Assembly: GCA_031283155.1 (NCBI GenBank)
Contig: JAITCI010000064.1
Coordinates: 1-41,359, forward strand
From: Spirochaetota bacterium
GTDB lineage: Bacteria > Spirochaetota > JAGLSM01 > JAKPMW01
Length of the DNA stretch: 41,359 nt
Direction: 5' to 3'
Positions within the stretch are counted from its first letter, which is position 1, and every line of letters begins with the position of its first letter. The notes beneath the pieces are model-generated. The model was not told the DNA's origin. It ran no database searches and was given only the letters and a program-made list of their open reading frames with translations. Below are positions 25,494 to 35,300 of the stretch, piece after piece. Made by a program: the position numbers and the translations under genes.

Positions 25494-25569
25494 GCGTTTA
25501 TGCCCTGTGTGGGTACAGTTTCCGAAGCAGGAGTACGTGCTTAGGAATGGATGCACCTATGGTGCATAT
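25494..25569. repeat. Dispersed hairpin repeat between convergent genes
   Basis: TGCCCTGTGTGGGTAC (25501-25516) is followed by a diverged TTCCGAAG..CTTAGGAA hairpin (25520-25547) with the central AGGAGTACGTG and GGATG tail seen at 313-345 and 1252-1285. Then comes a perfect stem ATGCACC-TAT-GGTGCAT (25551-25567), directly after the stop of the minus-strand HD-GYP-like gene, where it could act as a terminator. Confidence 0.75.
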
Positions 25570-26487
25570 TCACTTCGCGAGGAAGCGGAACTCGTCATTT
25601 ATAACCGATATAATGCTCTTGTCGAATTTTTCAGAGAGAGACATCATCCGCCGCATGGTTTCGGTGTATCCGCGCGCGCTTTGCGAGAGTTCTCCCGACA
25701 TGGTCAGGTCAAATTCGGCGCAGGCACCCACCAGGATTGCCGGGGGATATATCTCGGCTTTCTTGAGTTTCTGCGGAAAGCCGCTTCCGTCGGAGAGTTC
25801 AAAACTCTCGTGGATGATGCGCAGGGTTTCGGGGCTGAGTTCATGTTTTTCGCTGTCATTTTTGACGATCTCGAGACTAAGATCAGGCACTTTCAGATAT
25901 AATGCGTTGCGCGAATTCCGGAGGTCTCCGATCTTGGTGGAGACAACCTCTTTGCTCGTTTTGAGATATCCGATGTTTCGCAAAATGGAACCGACAAGCA
26001 CCTCTTCGGAGCGAATACTGTTCATCATACCGTTGTTGAATTTTGCCTGCCATGCGTTATCGACGAGAAGAGATTTTATCGCCGTATTTATGGAATGCGC
26101 AAAGATACGCGGCGCGTTTTTACGCATTTGCTCAACGCGAAGAGTGAGATAATCATGCTGCGGCAGGATGTTGACAAATTTATTTTCGACTACTTTCCGC
26201 TTTTCTGAGTGCAAACCGTTATAGTCCTTGTTTTCTTTCAGGATCTGTACGCAGAATTTAATGAGCTGGGTGACATAGGTTTCCTCCACCACGGCGGTTT
26301 TGAATTCCTTAACGCGCACAAGCCCGCCAACCTTGCCGTCCAGACGGTCGATGTCTTTTTCCGAGAGGACGCGCTCGGTTCCGATCAGGATTGTATTGTT
26401 AAAATAGAAACATTCCGCAAGTGTAAGTTCTTTTCCGTTTTTTATATGTGTCCGTAATTCGTCCAGTGTACACTCAAGTTCAGGCAT
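25570..26487 (-). CDS. Degenerate HD-GYP-domain protein
   Basis: A 305-residue protein with an HD-GYP fold but altered active site. Residues about 115-275 match the family order: an entry helix with HSINTA (His131), ILRNIGYLKTS where HD should be (the 'LHDIGK' motif reads LRNIGYL at 169-175), HESFE (226-230) instead of HHE, and DGSGFP (233-238) instead of DGxGYP, followed by ILVGACAEFD. Loss of the HD pair and of one His predicts no c-di-GMP hydrolysis; it may bind ligand or partner. The N-terminal 110 residues are of another, unknown type. GGAGG precedes the ATG by eight bases. It converges on the cyclase-like pair. Confidence 0.78.
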   Translation of the reverse strand: MPELECTLDELRTHIKNGKELTLAECFYFNNTILIGTERVLSEKDIDRLDGKVGGLVRVKEFKTAVVEETYVTQLIKFCVQILKENKDYNGLHSEKRKVVENKFVNILPQHDYLTLRVEQMRKNAPRIFAHSINTAIKSLLVDNAWQAKFNNGMMNSIRSEEVLVGSILRNIGYLKTSKEVVSTKIGDLRNSRNALYLKVPDLSLEIVKNDSEKHELSPETLRIIHESFELSDGSGFPQKLKKAEIYPPAILVGACAEFDLTMSGELSQSARGYTETMRRMMSLSEKFDKSIISVINDEFRFLAK

Positions 26488-26592
26488 ACTTTATACCTCC
26501 GTAATCTTATCATAGTATAAAAATCCGCGTTCTTGCGGTCAAAGGTTTTATTTGCGTAAAGTTCTTTCATGGTATTGAGTGAATGGCTGTAT

Positions 26593-26598
26593 TATACT
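26593..26598 (+). promoter_or_regulatory. Likely -10 box of malQ
   Basis: TATACT (26593-26598) sits about 35 bases before the TTG start; no convincing -35 is found at the right distance. If used, transcription starts near 26605, downstream of the ATG at 26583, supporting the TTG start. Confidence 0.3.
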
Positions 26599-26627
26599 AC
26601 ACCCAGCATTACAAGGAGGCTCGGGAG

Positions 26628-28181
26628 TTGAAAAAACGTACAACAGATCGCGCGAGCGGTATTCTCCTGCATCCGCTCTCCCTTCCGGGTTTCGAGGGGG
26701 TGGGTACCCTTGGCTGCGAGGCATTCGCTTTTATTGACTGGCTTGCCGCCGCCGGACAAAAGGTCTGGCAGGTACTCCCGCTCGGGCCAACAGGCTATGG
26801 CGATTCCCCATACTCCTCGTTCTCGGCCTTTGCCGGGAATCCATATATGATTTCGCTCAGCGCGCTTGTCGGGGAGGGCGATCTGGATCCCGATAGTCTT
26901 GCGCCCATGCAGAGACTTGCGCGTGATCGCGTGAATTACGCAGCGCTTTACCGCCAAAAAAATGCCTTGCTCGCCCGCGCGGCGGAACGCTTTTTGAAAT
27001 CTTCTTTTGCTTCTGCTGATCAATCCAGGCGGCGCGGCGATTTTGAATCCTTTGCCGCGCGCGAGCAGGAATGGCTTGATGATTTCGCGTTATTCATGAC
27101 GGCAAAGGCGCGCCATAACGGCTTACCCTGGCAGGAGTGGCCGCGCGGACTTGCCCTGCGCGAGGATCGCGCCGCTCTCGAAGAACTCAGGAAGGATCCC
27201 GGGTATGGCGCGGTTCTGTACGCGCAATGGCAGTTTTCGCGCCAGTGGAAGGCCGTGCGCGAATATGCCGATAAGCGCGGGATCACGATCATCGGAGACG
27301 CGCCGATCTTTGTCGCCTCCGATTCCGCCGACGCCTGGTCGGGGAGAAAATATTTTCAGCTTGACGGGCAGGGGAGAGCCACTGCCGTTGCGGGCGTACC
27401 GCCGGACTACTTCTCCCCGACGGGGCAGCTTTGGGGAAATCCGCTATACGATTGGGACGCCCTTGCGCGGGACGGCTATGCCTGGTGGAAAAAGAGAATC
27501 GCGCGATTGCTTGATCTTGTGCATCGTGTTCGGATCGATCATTTTCGCGGCTTCGTTCAGTATTGGGCTGTACGCGCAGACGCGGATACGGCGGTGGATG
27601 GCAAGTGGCGCGACGGACCGGGCGAAAAATTCTTCATGGAACTCGTACAGCATTTTGGCGAGCCTTTGCCCCTCATCGCTGAGGATCTCGGGATCATCAC
27701 TCCCGATGTGGCTGCCTTGCGCGACGCCTTTTCGCTGCCCGGGATGCGCATTTTTTGTTTTGCTCCCTGGGGGCAGGAAACCTGGAACGACGAAACGGAG
27801 AAGGCGCGCAAATTTTGTGAGCATTCTTATGTTCCCGAGCAGTACGTCCGGGAGTGTATTGCCTATCCCGGAACGCATGATAACGACACCTTTGTTGGAT
27901 GGCTCTCCGCGCTGAATTACGAACAGCGCGTATCGGTCGAGAAATATCTCGGCTGCATTTCGGAAGAGAGTATGGCGAAGGCGGTCGTGGAATGTCTGTT
28001 GCGCTCAAAGGCGGGACTCGTCATTTTTTTGATGCAGGACATTCTGGGGCTTCCGGCGTCGGCGCGGTATAACACTCCGGGAACCTGCAATGACCGCAAC
28101 TGGACCTGGCGGCTTCTGGAGATTCCGGACACACGGGTTGCCGAATGGCTGCAACAGGCGGTCAAACAATACCTTAGATAA
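26628..28181 (+). CDS. malQ: 4-alpha-glucanotransferase (amylomaltase, GH77)
   Basis: Transfers maltooligosaccharide segments between glucans, releasing glucose, in maltodextrin or glycogen metabolism (cytoplasmic). GH77 signatures: SGILLHPLSLP and FIDWLAAAGQKVWQVLPLGPTGYGDSPYSS at the N-terminus, nucleophile in RIDHFRGF, acid/base Glu in LIAEDLGIITPDV, and the third carboxylate in YPGTHDNDT. It has 517 residues, standard for bacterial enzymes. The start is the TTG at 26628, eight bases after AAGGAGG; the in-frame ATG at 26583 lies upstream of the likely transcript start. It stands alone; no glycogen genes are adjacent. Confidence 0.95.
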   Translation: MKKRTTDRASGILLHPLSLPGFEGVGTLGCEAFAFIDWLAAAGQKVWQVLPLGPTGYGDSPYSSFSAFAGNPYMISLSALVGEGDLDPDSLAPMQRLARDRVNYAALYRQKNALLARAAERFLKSSFASADQSRRRGDFESFAAREQEWLDDFALFMTAKARHNGLPWQEWPRGLALREDRAALEELRKDPGYGAVLYAQWQFSRQWKAVREYADKRGITIIGDAPIFVASDSADAWSGRKYFQLDGQGRATAVAGVPPDYFSPTGQLWGNPLYDWDALARDGYAWWKKRIARLLDLVHRVRIDHFRGFVQYWAVRADADTAVDGKWRDGPGEKFFMELVQHFGEPLPLIAEDLGIITPDVAALRDAFSLPGMRIFCFAPWGQETWNDETEKARKFCEHSYVPEQYVRECIAYPGTHDNDTFVGWLSALNYEQRVSVEKYLGCISEESMAKAVVECLLRSKAGLVIFLMQDILGLPASARYNTPGTCNDRNWTWRLLEIPDTRVAEWLQQAVKQYLR

Positions 28182-28207
28182 TTGCGTATCATGGCGCGTT
28201 TGACGTC

Positions 28208-28403
28208 AATGCGCGTCCCTAAAGTGTTTTTTTCGTCATTGCGAGCCGCGTGAGCGGCGAAGCAATCCAGGCTGTACACACCTCAAAGTGGATTGCGCTT
28301 GCACCCTGTGGGTGTCGGCTACGCCTCGCAATGACGCAGGAGAATTCCTTGTAATGACGAAAATGCTGCCAAATGATACTTTAGGGACACGCCCTAATGC
28401 GCG
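28208..28403. mobile_element. MITE-like element inserted at the radical SAM stop codon
   Basis: The arms GTCCCTAAAGT (28215-28225) and ACTTTAGGGAC (28378-28388) are a perfect 11-bp inverted repeat. The right end continues into the palindrome TTAGGG-ACACG-CCCTAA (28381-28397). AATGCGCG occurs on both sides (28208-28215 and 28396-28403), a possible 8-bp target duplication. Inside lies a second palindromic repeat with CGTCATTGCGAG (28234-28245) at one side and CTCGCAATGACG (28325-28336) at the other, plus GAAGCAATCCA / TGGATTGC arms and the motif CACCCTGTGGGTG. No transposase is encoded. Confidence 0.75.
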
Positions 28404-29134
28404 CGGCTGATTATCTCCGTATTATCGAGCGCAAGGATTTGCCGCACCCGCTCCAGATCGTTTACACTCGCGCGGGGTATTGTACTATCCGCGCCGGATC
28501 TGTCCAGCGAATTGAGCTGCACGCGATCCGGCATGATGCGCAGCACCGCCTCGCGCAGCAGCGCCAGTTCCCGCTCCTGATCGTTTACGCCCGGCACAAT
28601 AAATATCTCGAGCCAAAGCGTTCCCGTATATTCCTGCCGGAAAGCCGCGAGACCCGCGATGATATCTTCGATGGCGTATCCCTCTTCCGGCTTATTGATT
28701 TTTTCAAAGGTTTCCTGCGTCGCGGCGTCCAGCGAGGGCAAAACCAGATCAAAGATGCAGGCGTCGCGGCGAACCGGCGCATCCGTAAAGAGCAGGCCAT
28801 TGGTGATCAGGGCGAGCCGTATCGCGGGATAGAGTTCTTTTAAGCGATACCCCAGAAGCCCGAACTCGCTGTGCAGGGTGGGCTCTCCCGCGCCGGCCAG
28901 GGTGCAGGTGAGCGTCTGACCGCGCAGCGCTTCCGGGTGCGCGTTCATCCAGGACACAACCTCGGCGATGATCGTTTCTGTCGGCGTCCAGATCTTTCGC
29001 GAGGACGTCTTGTGGGTAGTCGCGCCGCATTCGCAGTAGCCGCAATCGAGGTTGCAGGTTTTATAGGGCAAAAGATCGATCCCCAGGGAGAGTCCCAGCC
29101 GACGGGAGCGTACCGGGCCGAAGATATACGCCAT
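28394..29134 (-). CDS. Radical SAM protein (COG0731-like)
   Basis: A 246-residue radical S-adenosylmethionine enzyme. The cluster-binding CX3CX2C is CNLDCGYC at about residues 28-35, following FGPVRSRRLGLSLGIDLLPYKTC (family-typical N-terminus, here quoted partly as VRSRRLGLSLGID). GAGEPTLH is the SAM-binding 'GGE' region. The plan resembles the uncharacterised Fe-S oxidoreductases of COG0731, whose best-known relatives modify tRNA wybutosine precursors; the substrate here is unknown. ATG 29134 follows GGGAGG at six bases. Its stop codon lies at the edge of the insertion element. It diverges from the RNA methyltransferase. Confidence 0.88.
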   Translation of the reverse strand: MAYIFGPVRSRRLGLSLGIDLLPYKTCNLDCGYCECGATTHKTSSRKIWTPTETIIAEVVSWMNAHPEALRGQTLTCTLAGAGEPTLHSEFGLLGYRLKELYPAIRLALITNGLLFTDAPVRRDACIFDLVLPSLDAATQETFEKINKPEEGYAIEDIIAGLAAFRQEYTGTLWLEIFIVPGVNDQERELALLREAVLRIMPDRVQLNSLDRSGADSTIPRASVNDLERVRQILALDNTEIISRAH

Positions 29135-29188
29135 GATTTGCCTCCCATTCGATATACCTTTCGCGTGCCTAAAGATATCTTTGAACTT

Positions 29189-30040
29189 ATGCAGAATGAA
29201 GAGCAAAATTTTCCTGCCCTCTCCCCGCGCAAGCAGCTCCGAACCCTGGCGCAGGCGCTGCGCGGGGTTGAAGAGATCCTGATAAGCGCGCCTGCCGACG
29301 CGCCGGACGAAGCCGCGCGCGCCGCCTTTGCCCGCGCCCTGTTTTTCTTTGAGAATATGCGTTCCGGCGCGGGGTATAGCGCCAGCCTGCCGCGCTGGGA
29401 GGCCTCCCTGGGCATTATTAAGCGTATGTTTACCGACGGTACCCGCGCGCAGGCCATTACCGCCGCGCTGAATACTCTGTGGCATTCGCTTGCCGAATAT
29501 GCTGAGCTTCCCGCGGGCGAAGAGACCTTTTTGGTGCGCTCCCGGGATCGGAGCGTTCCTGTTGGGCAGGACTTTCCCTGCGTGTGTATCCTCGACAATC
29601 TGCGCTCAGCCTTCAACTGCGGCTCGCTCATCCGCAGCGCGGAGGGCTTGGGCGCAGCGATGCTGTACCTGACAGGGATCAGCCCGGGTCCCGATAACGT
29701 GAAGGTTGCCAAGACCGCAATGGGCGCGCAATTATCTTTGCGCATCCAGAGGCACGACTCTTTGATCGAACTCATCCGCGATCTCAAAGAGCGGGAGCAT
29801 TGCATCTACGCGCTGGAGACAGCATCGGGTGCCCACTCGCTTTTTGCGGAAGAACTGCGGTTCCCCGCCTGCGTCATTCTGGGCAACGAAGAGTATGGAC
29901 TCGACGCAGGCATTCTCTCGCTGGCGGACAGGGTGATCGAGATACCCATGTTTGGCCGCAAGAATTCGCTGAACGTCGCCGTCAGCGGAAGCGTCTTTTT
30001 GTACGAAGCGCGAAAGCAATGGCAGAACCAGGGCGCGTAA
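29189..30040 (+). CDS. SpoU/TrmH-family RNA 2'-O-methyltransferase
   Basis: SAM-dependent methyltransferase with the SPOUT (trefoil-knot) fold, methylating ribose 2'-O in tRNA or rRNA. Motif 1 is NLRSAFNCGSLIRSAEGLGA, motif 2 VILGNEEYGLD, motif 3 IPMFGRKNSLNVAVSGSVFLYE (key residues N-S-L-N-V). The N-terminal 110 residues are a separate helical part. Length from ATG 29189 is 283 residues; GTG 29165 in frame would add eight, and neither has a clear SD. The gene is divergent from the radical SAM gene with little room for promoters, which favours a short leader. The target nucleotide cannot be told. Confidence 0.9.
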   Translation: MQNEEQNFPALSPRKQLRTLAQALRGVEEILISAPADAPDEAARAAFARALFFFENMRSGAGYSASLPRWEASLGIIKRMFTDGTRAQAITAALNTLWHSLAEYAELPAGEETFLVRSRDRSVPVGQDFPCVCILDNLRSAFNCGSLIRSAEGLGAAMLYLTGISPGPDNVKVAKTAMGAQLSLRIQRHDSLIELIRDLKEREHCIYALETASGAHSLFAEELRFPACVILGNEEYGLDAGILSLADRVIEIPMFGRKNSLNVAVSGSVFLYEARKQWQNQGA

Positions 30041-30208
30041 GATATTCGCGTGCGCATCCGCTTTATGCCAGAATGGGTAATGTGCGTCGCAAACGAAGCT
30101 TGCCAGGAAAAATGCTCCTGCTGTGCTACTTGTGCCCTGTGGGTACGCTGGAACCCCACAAAAAAGTACCCCGCCTGCGAGTACGAAAAAGACAAAGAAA
30201 CCAACTAT
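30041..30208. repeat. Short repeat segment between convergent genes
   Basis: It contains TGCCCTGTGGGTAC (30133-30146), the same 14-mer as at 1384-1397, followed by AAGTACCCCGCCTGCGAGTAC, which partly pairs with it (GGGTAC / GTACCC). A cysteine-rich frame across it is judged spurious. Confidence 0.5.
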
Positions 30209-31966
30209 TTATTTTTCGCTCTTTCGCCGCGAGGATGCAAGTTCATGCATATCGCTGTTGATTTTGTCGACGACATTCCTGGTTTCACGGCTCTCACGCA
30301 GGGCGCTTTCCAGATCCTGCTGCAGCCTGGCAAAATCAGCCTGAATTTTTTCAAAGAGCGGACCAAAGAGATCCGCTTCCTGTCTGGAGAGGCTTGCAAG
30401 AACGCGCACCTCCCGCGCCACAATCGCAAATCCTGCGCCCGCCTCGCCCGCGCGCGCGGCCTCAATACCCGCGTTGACAGAGAGCATATTGGTTTTGGAA
30501 GATATATCCTTAATCGAAATTACTGTAGGCGCAAGTTCCTGAATATCGCCGGAGGCGCTTGTGATACAATCCTTCAAATGCGCATACGCCGCATCCTGAT
30601 TCTCGATCTTTGATATCAGGGTGTCCATGCCCCCTTCCAGGCTTTCCACGACGCGCTTTTGCATGGCACCGCTCAGATACGCCTGATAGCAATTTTCCAC
30701 CTTGTTGAGGCCGTTATGGATAGCCATCGCCATACGCTCGCATCTTCCGTATCCGCAGCCATTGCAATTATAAATATCCTTTTCGCTCTCTTTTCCCATG
30801 GCCGCGTAGATAGCTTCCAGTTCCCGCGCGTTGGGAGTTTTCAGGTTGAGGTTCTTTGAGCGATCAATATACGAGCGTTTATACAGACCCGGACGCCAGT
30901 ACCGCTCGATTAGGGCATGGAGCGCCTTCTTGTCTTTCTCATCCGGGAGTTTGCCCTTTTTGCCGTAGTGCCGCTGCATCTCCAGATTTCGCTGATCCAC
31001 CGCCGCTTCCAAGGTATCGGGAGACTTCGCGTGCGCGTCGCCGGTGGCGGTCCCGCCGTTGCATCCCATTTCGCAGTTGAGGCAGTCGATGAGTTTTGGA
31101 ACACAGCCCTGATCAATCGCGTCCTTGAGGCGCTCAAGGTAGGGATAGATATTTTCGGGGCCTTCGATTTTGCGCGTAAAATACTGAATATCATTGTCCC
31201 AGCGTTCGGCCGTGCGCAGAAGTCCGCCGGGAGTTGAAAAAAGCACCGCGCGTTCGGCGGGGGGATTGGCGTATTCAACCTCGGGAAATTTTTGGAGATC
31301 AATATTTTCCTGTTTGAAATATTTTTTCATTGAGAACAGGGTGACATTGAGCGCATCGACTCCGGTAGCGGCAAACTCGCGTTTTTTTGCCCAGCACGGA
31401 GAAACAACAACCATCTGGTCGCCCGAATATTCGGGATAGTATTTCCGTATCATGCGTATGGTGTGGAGCATGGGGCTGTCCGCCGGCGCAAGATAGGGAA
31501 TAAGCTGCGGCTGGTACATCTCTATATAGTTTACAAGCGAAGGACAGGGCTGCGAAATGACGACCGGAGGATTGTATTCCTTCATGTACTCGATATAGCT
31601 TTTGACCGTAAGCTCCGCGCCAAAACTCACGTCGAAAACAGCCTCCGCCCCCATGGACTGCAGCCAGCCGTTAATGCGCAAATACTGATCCGGGAAACTC
31701 GCCACCACCGCCGGCGCCACAATGGCTACCATTCGTTTCCGGGTGCGGCTTGCGATCAGAAAATCCGGAAAATCATCAACGCCGTACCGCGCGCCGTGGG
31801 TACATCTGGCAAGGCAGCGCCCGCAGGCCACGCAGAGTTCAGAATTAAGGGAGATATGATCGCCGCTCCCGTTATTGCAAAAGTGAACGGGACAGACCGC
31901 AATGCAGGCGTTACAATTTATGCAGCGATCCGGATCGACCTTGATGACCTCGGGCAGTTTTTCCAT
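30209..31966 (-). CDS. [FeFe]-hydrogenase-like sensor fused to a chemoreceptor signalling domain
   Basis: A 585-residue soluble fusion. Order: two [4Fe-4S] ferredoxin motifs (Cys15/18/21/25 and Cys45/48/51/55); an H-cluster domain with L1 SQPCPSL (Cys141), L2 [10 protein letters not shown] (Cys191) and L3 [10 protein letters not shown] (Cys298/302); a further 4Fe-4S domain CNGCGYGRC...C (Cys401/404/409/426); then a methyl-accepting chemotaxis signalling hairpin ([20 protein letters not shown], about 489-508). The four H-cluster Cys are kept, but the proton-transfer Cys of TSCCP is Pro140, so turnover should be poor. It probably senses H2 or redox state and signals to CheA/CheW, matching the sensory hydrogenase groups. 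No membrane segment is seen. The start at 31966 has only a weak ribosome site. Confidence 0.9.
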   Translation of the reverse strand: MEKLPEVIKVDPDRCINCNACIAVCPVHFCNNGSGDHISLNSELCVACGRCLARCTHGARYGVDDFPDFLIASRTRKRMVAIVAPAVVASFPDQYLRINGWLQSMGAEAVFDVSFGAELTVKSYIEYMKEYNPPVVISQPCPSLVNYIEMYQPQLIPYLAPADSPMLHTIRMIRKYYPEYSGDQMVVVSPCWAKKREFAATGVDALNVTLFSMKKYFKQENIDLQKFPEVEYANPPAERAVLFSTPGGLLRTAERWDNDIQYFTRKIEGPENIYPYLERLKDAIDQGCVPKLIDCLNCEMGCNGGTATGDAHAKSPDTLEAAVDQRNLEMQRHYGKKGKLPDEKDKKALHALIERYWRPGLYKRSYIDRSKNLNLKTPNARELEAIYAAMGKESEKDIYNCNGCGYGRCERMAMAIHNGLNKVENCYQAYLSGAMQKRVVESLEGGMDTLISKIENQDAAYAHLKDCITSASGDIQELAPTVISIKDISSKTNMLSVNAGIEAARAGEAGAGFAIVAREVRVLASLSRQEADLFGPLFEKIQADFARLQQDLESALRESRETRNVVDKINSDMHELASSRRKSEK

Positions 31967-32312
31967 AGATATTTTTCCATAAAGAAAAGTCTTTTACTTC
32001 TGAAAAATATATCATAAATATCATAAAAATCAAGCCCTTGCAGCATATCCGGTATCCGGAATTTCCTGCCCGGGCGTCAGTTTTTTGGGGGAGCGGCTGC
32101 GCCAAGGCGCGAATACCCTTGCCCTTCGTTTATGCCTTTACACCTTGCGGGTGCCAAGGGTACAAGACAGGATGTCGGTCGCGCAGCGAGTGCGGGGTAT
32201 CGCGCAATAACCGCAGCTCTTGTTCTCTGAAAAGCCGTTCCGTTGCCGCAAAAAAAACACAGTCTTTTTCCAAAATACGCGCACAGAGCCAAGCGCGCGC
32301 CAGACTAGTATA
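31967..32312. repeat. Intergenic region with repeat-like hairpins upstream of nifJ
   Basis: No gene. Next to the hydrogenase start the DNA is AT-rich with repeated TATGATAT (minus strand), probably its promoter. Further on, TACCCTTG (32114-32121) pairs with CAAGGGTA (32155-32162) around a CACC-TTGC-GGGTG stem, and GGATGTCGGTCGCGC follows; these are relatives of the dispersed repeats. Confidence 0.5.
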
Positions 32313-32341
32313 TTTACGCATGATATTTCCGGTTGTATAAT
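32313..32341 (+). promoter_or_regulatory. Promoter of nifJ
   Basis: TTTACG (32313-32318) and TATAAT (32336-32341) are 17 bp apart, with TTG immediately before the -10. The leader would be about 50 bases, ending in AAGGAG before ATG 32397. Confidence 0.6.
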
Positions 32342-32396
32342 GCTTTGCCGGTGTTTGGATGTGACTGATCTCAATACAATTAAGGAGCCTGAAATC

Positions 32397-35300
32397 ATGA
32401 GCAAAAAGTTTGTGACCATCGACGGCAATACCGCCGCCGCTCACGTTGCCTACGCCTTCAGCGAGGTCGCCGCGATTTACCCGATCACCCCGTCGTCTAC
32501 CATGGGGGAACTGGCGGACGAATGGGCGGCCAAGCACCGCCTGAATATCTTCGGACAGGAATTGCAGGTGATCGAGATGCAGTCCGAGGCGGGCGCTGCC
32601 GGAGCGGTGCATGGCGCGCTTTCGGCGGGGTCGTTTACAACCACGTTCACCGCCTCCCAGGGTCTGCTCCTGATGATCCCGAATATGTACAAGATCGCGG
32701 GCGAGATGCTGCCTGCGGTCTTTCATGTCTCCGCGCGGAGTCTCGCGGCGCAGTCGCTCTCCATTTTCGGGGATCACCAGGACGTGATGGCGGTGCGGCA
32801 AACAGGCTACGCGCTGGTGGCGGCGGGTACGGTGCAGGAGGTGATGGACCTCGCGCTGGTGTCGCATCTCGCTACGCTCGAGGCGGAGATTCCGTTCCTG
32901 AATTTCTTTGACGGGTTCCGCACCTCGCACGAGATTCAAAAGGTTGAAGAGATTGATTACGACCTGATGCGGAGCCTCGTGGATCATAAATTTGTCGAGC
33001 GCTTCCGCCGCCGTTCGTTGAACCCCGAGCATCCCACCATTAAGGTGGCGCAGCAGGTCGCGGACGTATACTTCCAGGGACGCGAGACGACCAACACGAA
33101 TTACGCGGAGCTGCCCGATCTGGTGCAGCGCTATATGGACAAGGTGTATATAGCGATTGGCCGCCAGTATAAGCTGTTTGACTACACGGGCGCGCCGGAC
33201 GCCGACCGCGTGATCATCGCGATGGGTTCCGCCTGCGACGCGATAGAGGAAACCATTGGCTATCTCACGAAAAAGGGCGAGAAGGTGGGTCTCATTAAGG
33301 TGCGGCTCTACCGGCCATTCTCGGCGAAGCATCTTATTGCCGCCCTGCCCGCGAGCGTGAAAAAGATTGCGGTGCTGGATCGCACGAAGGAACCGGGTTC
33401 CCAGGCCGAGCCGCTGTATCTCGACGTCCGCGCGGCGCTGGAAGGCTCCGGCAAAACGCTCATCGGCGGACGCTATGGGCTCTCCTCGCGCGAGTTTACC
33501 CCCACGATGATCAAAGGGGTGTACGATCACTTAAGCGGCAAATGCTCGCATAATTTCACCGTGGGCATCAACGACGACGTGACCCATCTTTCCATCCCGG
33601 CAGGCGACGCGATTGACGCCGAGGCGGAGGACGTGAAGCGCTGCATCTTCTGGGGCTATGGCTCCGATGGCACGGTCGGCGCGAATAAGGACGCGATCAA
33701 GATCATCGGCGATAACACCGATATGTACGCCCAGGGATATTTCTCCTACGACTCGAAAAAGTCCGGCGGGATTACGGTTTCGCATTTGCGCTTCGGGAAC
33801 TCGCCAATCCATTCACCGTATCTCATTACAAAAGCAGATTTTATCGCTCTGCACAAGCCGGAATATATCGGGCGCTACGATATTCTCGGGCCGATCAAGG
33901 AGGGCGGGATATTCCTCCTGAACTCCGAGTGGTCAAACGAAGAGGTCTTTGAGCATCTGACCGAGGATATGCAAAAGATCATCATCGACCGCAAGATCAG
34001 CTTCTATAATATCAACGCCTACAAAATCGCGGGCGACGCCGGGCTTGGGAACCGTATCAATTCGGTGATGCAGGCGGCCTTCTTCAAGATATCCGGCGTG
34101 ATGCCCGAGGAAAAAGCGATTGAACTCATCAAGGCGGCCATCAAAAAAACCTATGGCAAGAAGGGCGAGGATATCGTCAATAAAAACTGGGAATGTGTTG
34201 ATCGCACCTCCGCCGCCCTCGTGAAGGTGAACGTGCCGGCGGGTGCCGCGAAATTTGTGCCGCCGCGCAAGCTCATCCCCGACGACGCCAACGCCTTCGC
34301 GAAAGAGATCATCGAGCCCACCATGCGCCTACAGGGCGACGCGATTCCCGTATCCAAAATGGCGTATGACGGCGTGCTGCCCACCGCGACAAGTCGGCTT
34401 GAGAAACGCGGGGTCGCGGTCGAGACGCCGCGCTGGATCCCCGAGAACTGTATTCAGTGCAACCAATGCAGCTTTGTGTGTCCGCATGCCACAATCCGCG
34501 CGAAGCAGATCCTTCCGGCGGATACCGCGAAAGCGCCGAAGAGCTTCAAGACGATCAAATCCAATACCAAAAATGACAAGAGTCTCGACTATAAGGTACA
34601 GGTCTATATCGAGGACTGCGTTGGATGCGGGAGCTGCGTGGAATCCTGCCTCGGCAAAAACAAAACAAAGGCGCTTGAGATGCGCCCGCTTGGCGATGAG
34701 CGCGCCGCAGGCGAAGCAGAAAATACGGTATTCTTCGACGCCTTACCGGCGATCACCGACGGCGCGGCCATCAATACCGTTAAGGGAAGCCAGTACCTGC
34801 AGCCGCTCTTTGAATTTTCCGGTGCCTGCTCGGGCTGCGGCGAGACGCCCTACGTGCGCCTGATTACGCAGCTCTTCGGTGACCGCATGATCATCGCGAA
34901 CGCGACGGGCTGCTCTTCCATCTATGGCGGCACCTTCCCGACGGTACCCTACTGCAAGAATGAGCGCGGCGAGGGGCCGGCCTGGGCGAACTCCCTCTTT
35001 GAGGATAACGCCGAGTACGGTTTTGGGATGCGCCTCTCGATAGACGCCAACCGTATGCAGCTCTTCGCGCTTTTGCAGGAGGTGAAAGGCGCGAGCGCGG
35101 ATCTCGGCGCTCTGGTTGCGAAGACCGCCGAGCTTTGGGATAAGACGGACGAAAAGGCGCGCGCGAATGCCGACGCCTTGAAGGAAGCGCTCCACAAGGC
35201 GGCGAAGGGCGCGTCCGGCGATATGCTCGCAAAACTGGAGCGCATCATCGCGTTTGAGAACTACATCCTGGACAAGAGCGTTTGGGTTTTTGGCGGCGAT

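Noticed and set aside
30050-30613. Cysteine-rich frame CQEKCSCCATC between the methyltransferase and hydrogenase genes
   Set aside because: Lies over a dispersed repeat and then antisense to the hydrogenase gene; the Cys run comes from repeat sequence.
32130-33530. 466-codon open frame antisense to nifJ
   Set aside because: Antisense of highly conserved nifJ coding sequence, and its start has no signals.
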